A stretch of 64,000 nucleotides of DNA from Rhizomys pruinosus (GCA_009823505.1 VZQC01006876.1:5237713-5301712), one strand, 5' to 3'; counted from the stretch's first letter, positions 10,478 to 22,913 are shown. Notes: generated by a model from the letters alone, not told the origin. Numbers and translations: made by a program.

Positions 10478-13029
10478 AATCCCAATACTTTTATTAATGT
10501 TTTGTATATTTCATACATAATTTTTCAGTTCAATTTAGACATAATCCCTTTTCTCTTCCCCCCACCCCACCGCAGTTCATGCATTCTGCCATATATAGGT
10601 CCTGTATCTTTCTCTAAGTCTTTTTACAGTTTTCTCTGTAGAGGTTTGCAGCTTTGGCAGAATTTGACTATACCAGTCCATTCTTTGACCTAGTCATTAA
10701 GTTGTTGTTGTACCCTCCCATTTGTATTGCTCAAAAATATGCCTATATAAACATCATATATGTACCATAATTATGTCCTCTGGGGTGGGGGCTGTGTGTT
10801 AACTCTGAAATATGTTTAGTATTTCATATTTTCCCTTTAATTTTATATTACTCTAAATTATGAATACATACTTTCCACCCATATACATTAATTACCATGT
10901 CTGAAAGTAAGTGGTACATTAATTCTAGGGCTCATTAAGATATTCACATTATAATATCACAGTTGCTTTCATATAGAAAGTAATATAACAATGTTTCTCA
11001 GCTTTCCTTTCAACTAGGCATTTGGTGCTAGCATCCACAAATGAAGGAAATCATTCACCATTTATTATTTTTGGGGTACTGTGTTACTTCACTTAGCATA
11101 ATGGCTTTGATTTCCATCCATTTACCTGCTAAGTTCATGATGTCATCTTTCTTTACTGTTGCATAAAACTCCATGGTGTAGATGTACCACATTTTTGTTA
11201 GCCACACATCTGTTGAGGGGCACTTGAGTTGGTTCCAGCTTTTCGCTATTGTGAAGAGAGCTACAATAAACATTGATGTGCATGTATCTTTGTAGTAGGA
11301 TACATACCCAGGAATAGTATGGCTAGGTCAGATGGTAAGCTCATTTTGAGTATTTTAAGTGTTCTCCACACGGCTTTCCATAGTGCTGGTATGAGTTTAC
11401 ATTGCCACCAGCAGTGGATGAGTGTTCTCTTTTTCCCACAACCTCTCTAGCATTTGGTGTCTTTTGTGTTCTTGACCTTAGCCAGTCATAGCAGCATGGG
11501 AGGATATCTGAGACTGGTTTTAATTTGCATTTACTTAATTATTAATGATGTTGAACACTTTTAAGATGTTTCTCACTCATCTTTACTTCATCACTGGTGA
11601 AGTCTCTGTTCAGCTCTTTATCTTTTGAGTGAGTCATTTGTTCTCTTCTTTGTTTTTTGAGTAGTTTATATATTCTGTCAGATGTATCACTGATGAAGTT
11701 TTCCTCCCACTATGTTGATTTATCTTCACTTCCTTGATTGTTTCTTTTGCTGTACAAAAGCTTTTGAGTTTGATGAGGTCCTACCTGTCTGCTGTTGACC
11801 TTATTTCCTGTGCAGCTGCTGTTTGATTTAGAAAGTCTTTTCCTATACCTATGTCTTGTAGATTGCTACCAACTTTTTCCTCTATCACGTTCAGAATTTT
11901 GGGTTTCACGTTTATGTCTTTGATCCACTTGGAGTTGATTATTATACAGATGAAAGGTAGGGGTTTATCTTTTTTCTTCTACAAATGGTTATTCAGTTTT
12001 TTTCAGCACTATTTGCTGAAGATGCTATCTTTACTCCATGAGCTTTTTTGGACCCTTTATTGAATATGAGGTGGGTGAAATTGCATGAGCTCAAGTTTGG
12101 ATCTTCAATTTTGTTCCATTGATCAACATGTCTGTTTTCCTGCCAGTACCATCCTGCCTTTATGACTATTGTCCTGTAATATAGCCTGAAGTCTGGAAGA
12201 GCAATCCCCCCTGTATTGCACTTTTCACTCAGGGTTGCTTTAGCTATTGGGGTGTTTTGTTTTTCTATATGAATTTCAGGATTTTTTTCCAAGTCTGTGA
12301 AGAAACTCATGGGGATTTTGATTGGGATTACGTTGAATCTGTTTATTAACTTAGGTAGAATGGACATTTTTACTACATTAATTTTTTTAGTCCATGAGCA
12401 TCAGAGGATTTTCCATCTTTTGATGTTATCTTCAATCTCCTTCAGGGGTTTAAAATTTTTGTTGTAGAGATCTTTGCTGTCTTTGATTAGGTTTGTTCCC
12501 AGGTATTTTATTGTTTTTAGGCTATTGTGAGTAGGAAGGTCTCCTTATAGTCCTGCTCCAGTTGCTCGTTGTTGGTGTAAAGAAAGGCGACTGATTATTT
12601 TTTGGTTAATTTTGTAGCTGTCACTTTGCTGAAACTCTTAATCATTTCTAGGAGATTTCTGGTGGAGTTTTTAGCATCCCTCAGGTAAACTGTCATGTAT
12701 TCTGCAAAAAGGGATAGTTTGACTTCCTCTTTTCCAATTAGTACTCCTTTAATTTCTCTTTCTTGCCTTACTGCCCTAGCAAGACTTTCAAGCACTATAT
12801 TGAAGAGGAGTGGTGATAGGTGGCAGCCTTGTAGTATCCCCACCTTTAAGGGGACTCCTTCTAATTTTTCTCCATTTAGGATGATGTTGGCTGTGGGTTT
12901 TTAACATGGAAAATATCTTACCTTGTTCCATTTCAGGAATTAAGTGATCTTCAGTTAAGATTTTGTCTTATATTCCAGCTTTACCTAAAAAAAAATTATA
13001 AAACATTTTTTTTATATTTGTGGCTTGTT

Positions 13030-13140
13030 TGATTGTTTTGCTTTGTTATACCATGTAGTCCATGTTGGCTCTGAATTCATGATCTACAAGTCTTAGTCTT
13101 CTGAGTACAGGGATTGCAAGTCCGTGGCACCAAATCTGGC
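13030..13140 (-). mobile_element. Diverged B1-like SINE
   Basis: ATGTAGTCCATGTTGGCTC, TGAATTCATGATCTACAAG and GAGTACAGGGATTGCAAG are antisense B1-type landmarks, heavily mutated. Confidence 0.5.
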
Positions 13141-13789
13141 TATGAGAAGGCATTACTGTCCTCAGCACCTAGACCACAAATGGCAACCTCCTCCCCTCCC
13201 CATTACCTTCTCCCTCCTTATTTCCCCGTCCCTCCTTGCCTCTCTCTTTCTCTCCATTTTTCTCTAACAAATCAATTTAAAAAGTACAACATAATGCCCT
13301 TCTTTAATGCCAAGGTTCCTGTCACTTCCATTCTCTCCCCAGTTATTCTGGGTGTATTTTAGGGAATGTGATGTAGTCTGTTAATATTGTTCCTCCTCTA
13401 GTTTCTGCCAGGCAAATTTGAAGATAATAAATTTTAAGAGTTAGTAGTGCTGCTGAAACATAAATTTTCTTCAAATTTATTGCTCTTCCACCTAGTGGAA
13501 ATAAATACTTAAGAGAGGTTCAGTGCCAAACGTGTACAATGATGAAATCTTCCATGACTGTGTTCACTAAAATAACAAAAAAACAAATTTACAAAGTCAC
13601 AGACATGATGGATAAGGCAAAGGAAGCTTTGTCACTATAAACAAATCTTATTTTATGTAGTCCTTTTCCTCTAAGCCAAAGTTTTCTTCTCTATAAAAAT
13701 AAGGAAAATGTTTATTTAAACTTCTTATGGTTTATTTTGATGACTAAGTCAGTCAATACCATAAAGAACACACAATTTATAAAGATCCT
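13141..13789. other. Pyrimidine-rich stretch and unassigned DNA
   Basis: 13171-13262 is a C/T-rich tract (CTCCCCTCCCC, CCTCTCTCTTTCTCTCC). The rest shows no recognisable feature. Confidence 0.5.
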
Positions 13790-13945
13790 TATTACATTTG
13801 CCCTTCAGGAGATGAATGGATAATGAAAATGCAATACATGTACACTATGCACCTTTATTCAGCAATAAAGAATAGTAAAATCATAGAGTTTACCAGTAAA
13901 TTGATGTTACTAGAAAATAATATACCGACTGAGGCAGTGTCTGTG
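13790..13945 (+). mobile_element. Old L1 ORF2 3' end
   Basis: GGAGATGAATGGATAATG, TTCAGCAATAAAGAATAG and ACTAGAAAATAATATACC follow the conserved end of mammalian L1 ORF2 ('...MDKENVVHIHHGILLSHKK-like' coding region) in sense orientation. Short remnant. Confidence 0.6.
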
Positions 13946-14396
13946 TGTGTATGAGTATGTGTGCTTGTGTGTAATCTAAATGGAATTGCAACACATAAGT
14001 TTGCACATAAAGAACCATAGACTGACTAACAAAAAACCTAGTGCCAGGCATTGCAAACTTCCATTCAAGTTGTTGGTCAGGAGGTCTAGCAGGATGTCCT
14101 CCCCCAAATGTTCTGTTCCTATAGCCATTTGTTGCCTGCCAGAACTTGATCATGTGACCCTATTATTGACGACATTACACACTTCAGACAAAAGACTTGA
14201 AGAAATAGGATTAGAACTGACCTGGCAGCCTCCTGACTGCAGATGACTTCTCATAGTTTTGGAAGTCACTGCAAACTTTCAAGTGAGAAAAGTAATAAAT
14301 AGCCCAACAGTTTTAAAACTTACCACAATGTCCAGCATGATACCCCCAATGATTCACTGGTTACATTTTTATTTGGGGGAAAACCAAAAACTGTTT
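13946..14396. other. No identified feature
   Basis: Contains a short GT-rich stretch at 13938-13972. Open frames on both strands near 13980-14246 are unrecognised and probably chance. Confidence 0.4.
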
Positions 14397-14412
14397 AAAT
14401 AAACTTAAGATC

Positions 14413-15000
14413 TCTTTTTTTATGCTTAGGAATTCACATTTTCCTCCTTTAATTTTATATTACTCTAAAATATGAATACATATTTCCACTCATATACAGT
14501 AATTACAGAGTCTGAAAGTAAGTGGAGGATCAATTCTAGAGCCAGTTAAGAGATTTACATTATAGCAACATAATTGCTTTCAGATAAACAGAAATATAAC
14601 AATAATGTTGTTCAGCTTGCCTTTCATCTGGGGATTTGCCATTAGCATCCACAAATGAGGGAGACCATACCCCACTTGTTTTCTGGGACTGTGCTACCTC
14701 ACTTAGCATAATGGTTTCGCGTTCCATCCATTTACCTGCAAAGTTTATGGTGTCATCTTTCTTTACCGCTGAATACTACTCCATTGTTAGATGTACCACA
14801 TTTTTGTCATCCACTCCTCTGTTGAGGGACATATGGGTTGGTTTCAGCTCAAAAGAGACTGAGAGAAAGATGCAGGACAGTTATGGCATAGTGCATGATC
14901 TGTGGTCTGGTGGGGGGAAGGGAAAGGGGAATATGTGTAAACTGAACTGAGAAATGATGTCTGAAGTACACAAAACATCAATAAAAGCATTATATAAAAT
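14413..15000 (+). mobile_element. Short 5'-inverted (twin-primed) L1
   Basis: 14413-14848 is antisense L1 (start of the 3' UTR and the last part of ORF2). 14849-15000 is the sense L1 3' end (GAAAGATGCAGGACAG ... ACATCAATAAAAGC). The whole is flanked by a perfect 16-bp duplication AAATAAACTTAAGATC at 14397-14412 and 15001-15016. One insertion with the 5' part inverted explains all of this. The copy belongs to the short-3'UTR L1 group. Confidence 0.93.
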
Positions 15001-15016
15001 AAATAAACTTAAGATC

Positions 15017-15179
15017 AGTTAACTGGGGGTAAATTCATGCCGGGTACTATAAATGTGGCCAAGTGCTAATGACTGGAAATTTCCTAGGGATTTGAGGAGA
15101 ACTAGCTACTGTCATGTTTTTAAAAATCAATACAATTTCTAACTGTATTCTAAAAAACAAATCTGTATACTCTCAGAAA
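15017..15179. other. No identified feature
   Basis: Short spacer between two L1-derived segments; nothing recognised. Confidence 0.4.
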
Positions 15180-15870
15180 ATTGTAGCTCTCATCCCTCCA
15201 CAGGGAAGATTATTTCTGAAACAGATGAAGGCTTCTACAGAGAACTACCACTCTCCAAACTGCAATGTGTAAGAGACTTTTGTGTGGCCAACTCCAATTG
15301 GTATATTTGCAATATATATCCCCTACACATGAGCCTCAGTCAACATCATGGAAGAGAACTCAAGAAGACTGTAAAAGCCAGAGGCTGAAGACCTCTGTTG
15401 AGAGATAAGTCTTCTAGACATAAAGGAGATGCTGCACTAAAGAAAAATGAACAGTATTGTTTCCTAAACAAAACCTGCAGTATGAAAACACCTGTTGACA
15501 AAGCAGTGCAGATGGGTGACATTTCCCTATGCCCACCACTAGATGGAGAGCGACAGGTTACTCAGAGAGATAAACCAGTTTTTCCATTCATGAACTTCCT
15601 GATTAGTTATTCAATCCCAAGTGTTCAACCAGAAACACATGTTCATACTAGCACTAACAAAATAACTCAATAATATGTTTTTTCATATATATATTCATAT
15701 ATATTGTTACATATGAATACATATGTAACAATAGTAAAATAATGATATGAATTTGAGAGAATGGGATTAAGAGGAGAAGAGCAAGAGGGGGAAAAGGCAA
15801 GGTAGAAATTATGTACAAATAATACCTGTGTATTAATTTCTCAAAACTTAAAATAAAAATAGATTTATTT
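15180..15870 (+). mobile_element. Lx-type L1 3' UTR, sense
   Basis: GGCTGAAGACCTCTGTTGA, CCTAAACAAAACCTGCAG, CACCTGTTGACAAAGCAG and AATTTGAGAGAATGGG are landmarks of the 3' UTR of old rodent L1s. It ends in an A-rich tail near 15840-15870. The region 15890-16100 may hold another piece of the same type but is too diverged to call. Confidence 0.65.
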
Positions 15871-16829
15871 AAACCAGAAGCATAAAAAGATGTGTAGGGA
15901 GCTGGACACTGCTGCTTGATGGAGAGTTGATCTTCTTTAAGAGAGTGATGCTAGATAGGCTGGCTAGGTTCCAGTGGATGAACTCACACCAACAGAGAAT
16001 TGGGTACACAAACCTGACTTGATATGCCTTAGCATGTATGACAGAATGCCTGAATCATGTGGATGGGCTATGTGGGGTTGCAAATAGCTGAGTGAGCCTA
16101 AATAGATTAAGTTGTAGTGTAAGAAATGCACAAAATTTCACTAAGTTATATATTGGAAAAGGGATTTACATGATTTATATTTTATTGGTGCTTTGTCCTG
16201 TAAAGGGATTCCGCTCTTGTATTTTCTTCATGTTATGTTGTCCAGCATGTACTGCTCAGTAGGGAGGAAATCTTTTATAGCTACGTTAACATCATATGGC
16301 CAGTAAGGTTTATTTTATTTTTTGACTCTGGAGTCATAATTTACTACACTGGCTTTTTATTAGATTGAAGAAGTCAATGCTAGAATTCCCTGTGCACTAA
16401 TATGGTCAGACTTATTGGTGGGAATCTGCTATGAACTTCTCAGCGAGCAATATTCTATAAAGATAATTTGATGATGTTTTAATAGCAAAGAGTTGGTAGT
16501 AATTATGCTTTCCAATGTGATGATTAGAAAAGCTCTTTAATGTCTTGTGCTCTTGGGGGTCTTAATTTTATAAGATGACTCTTGCTGACTATCTGGCGGC
16601 AAGTAACCTACAAGAATTTAACTTTATGAATTGTATTTATGTTTTGATGCTTTGTCCAAATACTGAAGCTTATCTTATTTCTACTTGTCATATAGGTGAC
16701 AACACTTAATTACATGCTCATTGAGAAGTAAGCTGACAACAGCTGTGACACAGTCCACAGTAGAAGTTTCTTAAGATGTTTTTGCCTGCTGTTAAGAGAA
16801 GATCTACCCAAAAATGGAATTGAAACAAA
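15871..16829. other. Mostly unassigned DNA
   Basis: 15890-16100 has weak resemblance to an L1 3' UTR (GGCTAGGTTCCAGTGGATG). The remainder shows nothing recognisable. Confidence 0.4.
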
Positions 16830-17430
16830 TTTATTGTTCCTTGATAAAGACATTCGCATATGTGTGGGAATGAAACTTTGTGTGTGGCTTAAAGCGAGAA
16901 ATTGTAAGACCTGTCCCAGGAAGATCTCCAGTTATCTGATATCTCTGTGGGCTTCCAGAGTTATCTGTAGCTGGAAGATTCTGGATATTACAATGATTCT
17001 TGCCTTGCCCTTTCTCTCCAAAGTCCCAGGCCCCTTCCCTTGAGGCATTGAGCAGAATGTCACACCTCTAGTTACCTGTTGCACAAACCAGAGCTCTGCA
17101 GCCCCCCCCCAGTTAGAACCAAGTTGACTCACCCCTCCCTTCTGCCTGCTCCTCACTTCCTTGCCCAAAGCACAGTAGTCTTGAATATATAGACCTCACT
17201 GACAGAAAATAGATGGAGTTCCTATCCTCCCCAGTTCTCCACACGTGTGTATCTGCTTATTTTTCCTAAGGCTGTTCTCTGGTGGTATTTCCTGCCCTCT
17301 TCTTGTGGGAGCAGAGCCCAGAGCCTGCTGGACTGCAGGCAGGAGGCAAGTCCTGGAGCTGAGCCAAGAAGGGAAGAACAGAGTATGTAAGGCGGTCACT
17401 CGGGACTCAAAGACACAAACCCAACACGTA
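16830..17430. other. GC-richer segment, possibly LTR-derived
   Basis: Base composition rises above the AT-rich surroundings, with C-runs (17101-17110) and stretches such as CTGCTCCTCACTTCCTTGCC. It resembles retroviral LTR or gene-flank sequence in texture only. I see no paired LTR, primer-binding site or defined ends. Overlapping open frames (17196-17399 minus, 17245-17568 plus) are unrecognised. Confidence 0.25.
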
Positions 17431-17954
17431 TGTTTCTATGAGCAAAGAATTACATCAAATCTAATCACATTAAAATATTGTTATATAACACTCTCAAAGC
17501 ATGTTTTCTGGTTACTCTATATCATTATTTTATCTTACATCAATTTTATTTATTTTCTTGCAAGATAGACTGGCTTTATAAATCTAATGGAATAGGAAAG
17601 TCTATTTGTAGCATCAACAACACATTATCCAACTCAAATTTGAAAATTAATAGAAAAAATATTAGATTTTAATGGACTCATTAATTATTAAAGCTCTTTA
17701 TAAAGCAGTTTGGAGATCTTTGATCCAGGTAAAATTTCCATGGCTCTAGGAAATTAAGTATAGTTTCAAGGTCAAATATTCTCATTTTCATTTAAAAATT
17801 ATGTGGAAAAGTATAAATTTCTTGATAGAGCAGTAACTATTTATACATATATTTTCTAGCCCCAGAGATTGATTCCAAGGCATTTCACACATTAAGGTAG
17901 GTTCAAACTGAGCAATGTGCTCAGAATTAAGTAGTTTCTTGGTTATCTCACATA
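17431..17954. other. No identified feature
   Basis: AT-rich sequence. Confidence 0.5.
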
Positions 17955-17969
17955 AAAATTAAATTTCTT

Positions 17970-18217
17970 TTTTTTTAATTTTTTAAAATTTATTTTTGTA
18001 TGTGTATGAGTGTATTGTCTGCATGTAGGTTTGTGCACCTGTGTCGTGCAATGCCGCGGAGGTCAGAAGAGGGTCTCAGATTCCCCTGGAACTGGAGTTC
18101 TCATGGAATTGGAGTTACAGACGGTTCTTAGCCGCCATGTGGGTGCTGGTGATCTAACCCGGGTCCTCTGCAAGAGCAGCCGGTGCTCTTAACCGCTAGG
18201 CCATCTCTCCAGCCCCC
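17970..18217 (-). mobile_element. B2/B3-type SINE, full length with TSD
   Basis: Antisense full-length element ending CCATCTCTCCAGCCCCC, with the doubled ACTGGAGTTCTC / ATTGGAGTTACAG block. Flanked by a perfect 15-bp duplication AAAATTAAATTTCTT at 17955-17969 and 18218-18232. A recent-looking insertion. Confidence 0.95.
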
Positions 18218-18344
18218 AAAATTAAATTTCTTGATTCACTCTCTACCTTGAGTCACCAAACACCTTACCATAGTGGCTCAGTCCCCCTGCAGGAATTGCA
18301 GGAATTCCATCTCTCCTATACTTTCTTTTTTCTTTTTTCTTCTT

Positions 18345-18499
18345 CTTCTTTTTTTTTTTTTTTTTGTCCTTTCAAGACAGGGTCTCCCTGTAGCCCCAGC
18401 TGTCCTGGAACTCACTCTGTAGACCAGGCTGGCCTTGAACTCAAAAATATCTGCCTCCGAAGTGCTAGAATTAAAGGGGTACACCACCACACCCAGCTC
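18345..18499 (-). mobile_element. B1 SINE
   Basis: Antisense B1 from the T-run through AAGACAGGGTCTCCCTG to CCACCACACCCAGCT. Probable target duplication CTCTCCT(GG)TATACTTT on both sides, imperfect by a 2-bp indel. Confidence 0.9.
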
Positions 18500-19049
18500 T
18501 CCTGGTATACTTTTAAACATATATAAAATAATGTATGTTTTTAACTTTGAAAATTTTAATTCCAAAATAAAAAAAAAATACTGGAAGATTATTTTAACCC
18601 ACTTGTTAAGAAACTTAAACATTATAGTATTTATTCATTACTATATAAGTAATGCATTGATATTTGACATTTATAATGTAAATGAACTAACTTATTTTTA
18701 AATGCAAATAAAAATCAACAAAGACAGGAATCTAAATTTCAATATTTTTACATAATTTCCTTAAATACTTGTTAGCATTCTAATTGGGACCATCCATTGT
18801 CCTTAACACAGGTCTAATCTGGGTGACAAATAAACAGATGACCATGAAATTTGTCAGAAACAGGAATATATGTTCATATTCACACACAAATATTTACCAG
18901 ACTTGGCAATAAATTAACTGCATGCTTAGTTTTTCCTTCCATTTTGAACTGGAGTCAGGAAATTCTAGCAGTACTGAACAAAGCTCAGAACAAACACTCT
19001 CTTTTTGCGAAAACATTTACCTAACTATATTAAAGTTGAATATAAATAG
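18500..19049. other. No identified feature
   Basis: AT-rich; nothing recognised. Confidence 0.5.
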
Positions 19050-19172
19050 ATGCAGGATAGTTGTGGCAGAGTGCATGATCTGGAGTGGGGTGGGGGGAAG
19101 GGAAAGGGGAATAAGTCTGAACTGAACTGAGTAATGATGTCTGAAACACACAAAACATCAATAAAAGCATAT
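19050..19172 (+). mobile_element. Very short L1 3' end
   Basis: Only the terminal ~120 bp of the young L1 3' UTR: GATGCAGGATAGTTGTGGC, GGGAAGGGAAAGGGG, AATGATGTCTGAAACAC and CATCAATAAAAG. The 5' truncation is extreme. No convincing target duplication. Confidence 0.85.
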
Positions 19173-21125
19173 GAAAATACATTATATACAGTTATCCTAT
19201 TTTATGCAAACTCTCAGTAAATATTTCCCTTCTAGGGTGGGGAAATTTTAACTTTCAAGCTGAAAGGTTTTTGCCCTTAAAAATTGAAATAAAGCTACTT
19301 TCAGAAATATGGTTTCAAAATATCTGTATTATAATCTACTTCAGTTATTTCCACATGGAAACTTCATGAACATCAGTTGACCACAACCAAGAAACATATT
19401 CAGTGAACATTGAAAAATCAAAACTTGTCCAAAGCAATTTGCCATGAAAATATTTGCTATTTCGAAATTAAATAGACTCAACACGAATTCAGGCAATTAA
19501 CAGAAGACATAAATCACATTTGCTCAGGCAAATCCAAGCCATGATGAAGTTTCCTTATTCCTTTATATTATCATATGAACCAAATACCTCAGTATAAACT
19601 ACCTATCATTATTTTGGTACTTATTTCAAGTATGAAGTTCATTTCCAAGAGTGTACATTGATGCAGGATATATCCTATCATTGACCTACACCTCATTATC
19701 CACAAAGATTAATGGAAACAATACCATTCCCAGGCACAATTTTCTTCATTTTATAGCCAAGTACTTCTAAGTTTAGCCTAATAACAAATCAGATTTTAAA
19801 TTATATATATAAAGAATATTAGTCATTCAAAACCTGCTCCCAAGTTGACATGAACATCTCACAGTTTATACTAGTGTATTTGAGATAACTGTCCCATCTC
19901 GTTACATGGAAAATAAGTATTAATTACATAGTAAATCTGCACAATTAAGGGTGAATCTGTTTATAAATGCTAAGTCTGAAGGTAATAAAAGGATATAAAA
20001 AGTGGAAAATGTCAAAAAGGTATTTTTAGTAAGGATTTATGTGAAGATGATGAAAAAGTTTATGCAAGTGATAAAAGTCTAAGGAGGTTTGTTGTGAAAG
20101 GTAAAAAGGACACTATGTAAATAAGCTTAAATTTGTAAGGTTCAGTCAACTAGTTTAAAAATCAAAATGTATATCTATCTAGTCAAGGTTTGTTTAAGAG
20201 TGTTCAGTTTTTGTCCAAGCTTTATATGCATATCACATGGCACTTCAAGGTTTAGTAAAAATGATAAGATATCTGTATTAAGTTAAATTGATATAAACAC
20301 TTATGCTAGTTTACTATTGGCCTGGATAGGATTGTGAATATACAGAGTTGTTAATTTTCAGTCCTCTCCTGGCTTGGACCTGACTTCCTGTAACAGGTTT
20401 GGATTAAATTGGCACAGGAAAATGGTGGATTACCTATGACTACTGAAAAATGTACTTTGTTTCTTGCAAGAGTTGCTATTGATATTTCCTTTAACCTAAC
20501 CAGATAATTTGGTTCAAAATTCTAGATTCTATCTTCCTGAACCAACTGCATGCAGTTCAGACAGTTTGGATAGACTTGGTAATCTTCAATTTATTTTCTC
20601 TCTTCTGGTATGTGTTACAACTCCAGTCTTTCTGGGAAAACTATAAATCAGGATAAAGGGTCGAAAAAAGAAAAAGATTGTTCCCATCTGTAGTAATTAT
20701 AGTGAACAGTTTTCCACTTAAAATAAGCCTGAAGTTGTTTAATTTGATCTTGAAGTTTATGCCTACTCAACATATGGTGTTAAGTCACTCCTCCAGTGAG
20801 TATTATACAAGGCTGCTTGAAGTTTTGTCCAAGCCCTATTTAGGATATTATACAGTAATTAAAGGTGTTAGGCTGGTGTAACTTTGCCTTTCTGTATGGA
20901 TAACTACCATACATAATGCCCATACCAATTTGGCTGAAAGCAAAAGTTGGTTAATCTGGGCTAACTGTATGGACCAAGAGAAAAGTATAACCAAAAGACA
21001 AGTAATCATTATATTTCCTTTAAAGACTGAGAGATTGTGCCTCCAGACACTAGATTTTTTAGTCATTTAAAGTCATATGAGATTTGTTGTTACCAAATAA
21101 CAACGTTTCTCCTCTCTATTTAAGC
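19173..21125. other. Mostly unassigned DNA
   Basis: No gene or repeat identified with confidence. Part of 19990-21125 could be internal sequence of the possible retroviral remnant that follows, but I cannot show it. Confidence 0.35.
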
Positions 21126-22524
21126 CACTACCTAAGGGAAAATTCACACCCACTGTGACTATTGAAATTTCCTGGAAAGCGATGCTGAGTCCAGAGATCA
21201 TGGACAAATGAGCGGCAGAAGAAGCCCAATAATGGATGCTTCAGAACCCCTGGTTGAGAAATTCTAACGGATTTTTAAGCTTTTTTATTTTTATTTTTAT
21301 TTTTTTTTTTTTAATTCACCCTGTTCCTCCTTGGTTCCCTGCCTAGAAAATGTACCCGGCTACTCTCACCTTCACAGGCACTAGTCAAGGGTTTTGTTCT
21401 CTCTTTAACTATTCTTTTGGGGTATTTTAGATAGATCCACAGAGCAGGGGTTCCCCAGTCACCACCTCCTATGCCCCTTTACAGCATGGAAGAAGTCAGA
21501 GCGGTGGGCACCCTGATTCCCTCTTGGCAATTGGGTTAACCTCCTCAGAGGGTAATGTGATAAAAGCAGGGGCTAAAAATTGGCTAAGCAGTTTAGGGTC
21601 AAGACCCCCACCCCCAAAGAGCCAGTTTCTTTCTCAGCTGAGAGCTGAGGACTTCCTGGATCTGCTAGTGGACTTCTGGTTGCTCTGATTCATGGCTCAT
21701 GCATCCCTAACTCACTTGTCAGATTTATTGACCAGTAGGCAAATTCCATTAAAATCATGGTGCGAAGGACCCAATACAACCCACATAGCAGAGATAAATC
21801 CACCTTGGACACAGCAACTGTGGTTCACTCTTGTGAACTTCCTTCAAGGATTTGAATGCCACATAAAGAGACGGAGAGATGAGTTTCGAGCACAGGTTTT
21901 CCTCATTCTGCCTGACCCCCTACCAAGTCCTCAATATTACACATCTACGTGGTGAACTTGGTGACATTATTAAAGGCCCCTGGTGGCAATAGTTTTATTA
22001 ACTACACCTTGACCCTTGGTTCTCAAACTATTTCCCTTAACTCTATCCACCTTGAGATAAATGCCTTTGATACTAGCTTCGTTTCACAATTGTGATTTAA
22101 GCTAAAGTCCATTTTTGATCCTGCTCCATTGGTCCCCTGGGGCGTCCTCTGCCTCCTGGCCCTTCTCTACATTTTTCTCTTCAGGTGTCTGTTTCACTTT
22201 GCTCTCAGCCAATGCCAGGTCTTCTCCGCAATGGTCAATAGGGACTCTGCATGCACCCCTCTGATGAGGTGATTCGAATATGGCTGTCATCCATCCACAA
22301 TTCATGGGAATGAGCTTGTCTCTCCCCTCCACAGTATGGCTCCTGGCCTCTTCCCTCAGTGGCTGGCCAGTCAAAGACAGGTAAGACCCTGCAAAACCAG
22401 GGCAACCTAAGACAGACACATTCAAATGTCAGTATGCCAGAGGTGGGGTCAATAAGGTTCAGGCATAGTACCTGAGCTTCCACTGGACTGCTCCTCACTC
22501 AAAATTAAATACAAAGGGTGGAAA
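21126..22524 (+). mobile_element. Possible ERV internal remnant
   Basis: Higher GC content than the flanks and no long reading frame. It ends in a purine tract AAAGGGTGGAAA (22513-22524) immediately before a TG-starting segment with LTR-like layout, which is the arrangement expected at an ERV 3' end. No gag, pol or env motif could be identified, so the assignment rests on that junction only. Confidence 0.3.
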
Positions 22525-22721
22525 TGTAGTAGCCAGTATGCTGAGAATTAAGCATGTGCAAAACTTGTCCCTCATCAACCTAATCTGCCCTAGGCAGCTA
22601 AGAACATACAAGTAGCATTGCAGACCTGGGCTAATCACAAGTGGGAATGCGAACAGTACATAACCCCTAACCCTGCCCCCAATAAATGAGTTCTCGACAG
22701 CTCAACCTCTATCTGTGTTCA
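22525..22721 (+). mobile_element. Candidate solo/3' LTR, about 197 bp
   Basis: Begins TGTAGTAGCC directly after a polypurine tract and ends TTCA, so the ends are TG...CA. A polyadenylation signal AATAAA lies at 22681-22686, about 35 bp from the end, consistent with a short U3-R-U5. No second copy was found in the window, so this could instead be chance. Confidence 0.35.
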
Positions 22722-22740
22722 AGCCCCCCACCAAAAAAAG

Positions 22741-22867
22741 AAAAAACAAAAAAAAAAACCCCCCCACTCTATATATAATCTATCATATTANNNNNNNNNN
22801 NNNNNNNNNNNNNNNNNNNNNNNNNNNNNNNNNNNNNNNNNNNNNNNNNNNATACTATAGAATATAA

Positions 22868-22911
<44 letters not shown>
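22741..22911. repeat. Low-complexity run with assembly gap
   Basis: A-rich and C-run sequence, then 61 N (22791-22851), then AT-rich DNA, a 27-T run (22872-22898) and a short (AT)n. The sequence here is unreliable. The T-run may be the A-tail of the DTWD2 copy on its right. Confidence 0.95.

Positions 22912-22912
<1 letters not shown>

Positions 22913-22913
<1 letters not shown>

Larger units (their letters stand above)
10069..12899 (-). mobile_element. 5'-truncated L1 with probable 3' transduction
   Basis: The L1 proper runs from its 3' end at about 10478 to a 5' truncation at 12899. It contains a short 3' UTR (about 10478-11050) and the ORF2 region from the post-RT end back to the RT core, broken by stops and frameshifts. 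No direct repeat borders 10478. Instead TTTAACATGGAAA occurs at 10056-10068 and again at 12900-12912, exactly at the 5' truncation. If this is the target duplication, 10069-10477 was co-mobilised: about 210 bp of GC-richer sequence plus A-rich and microsatellite tracts. The TSD is not preceded by an ideal L1 endonuclease site, so the 3' boundary is less sure than the 5' one. Confidence 0.6.
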
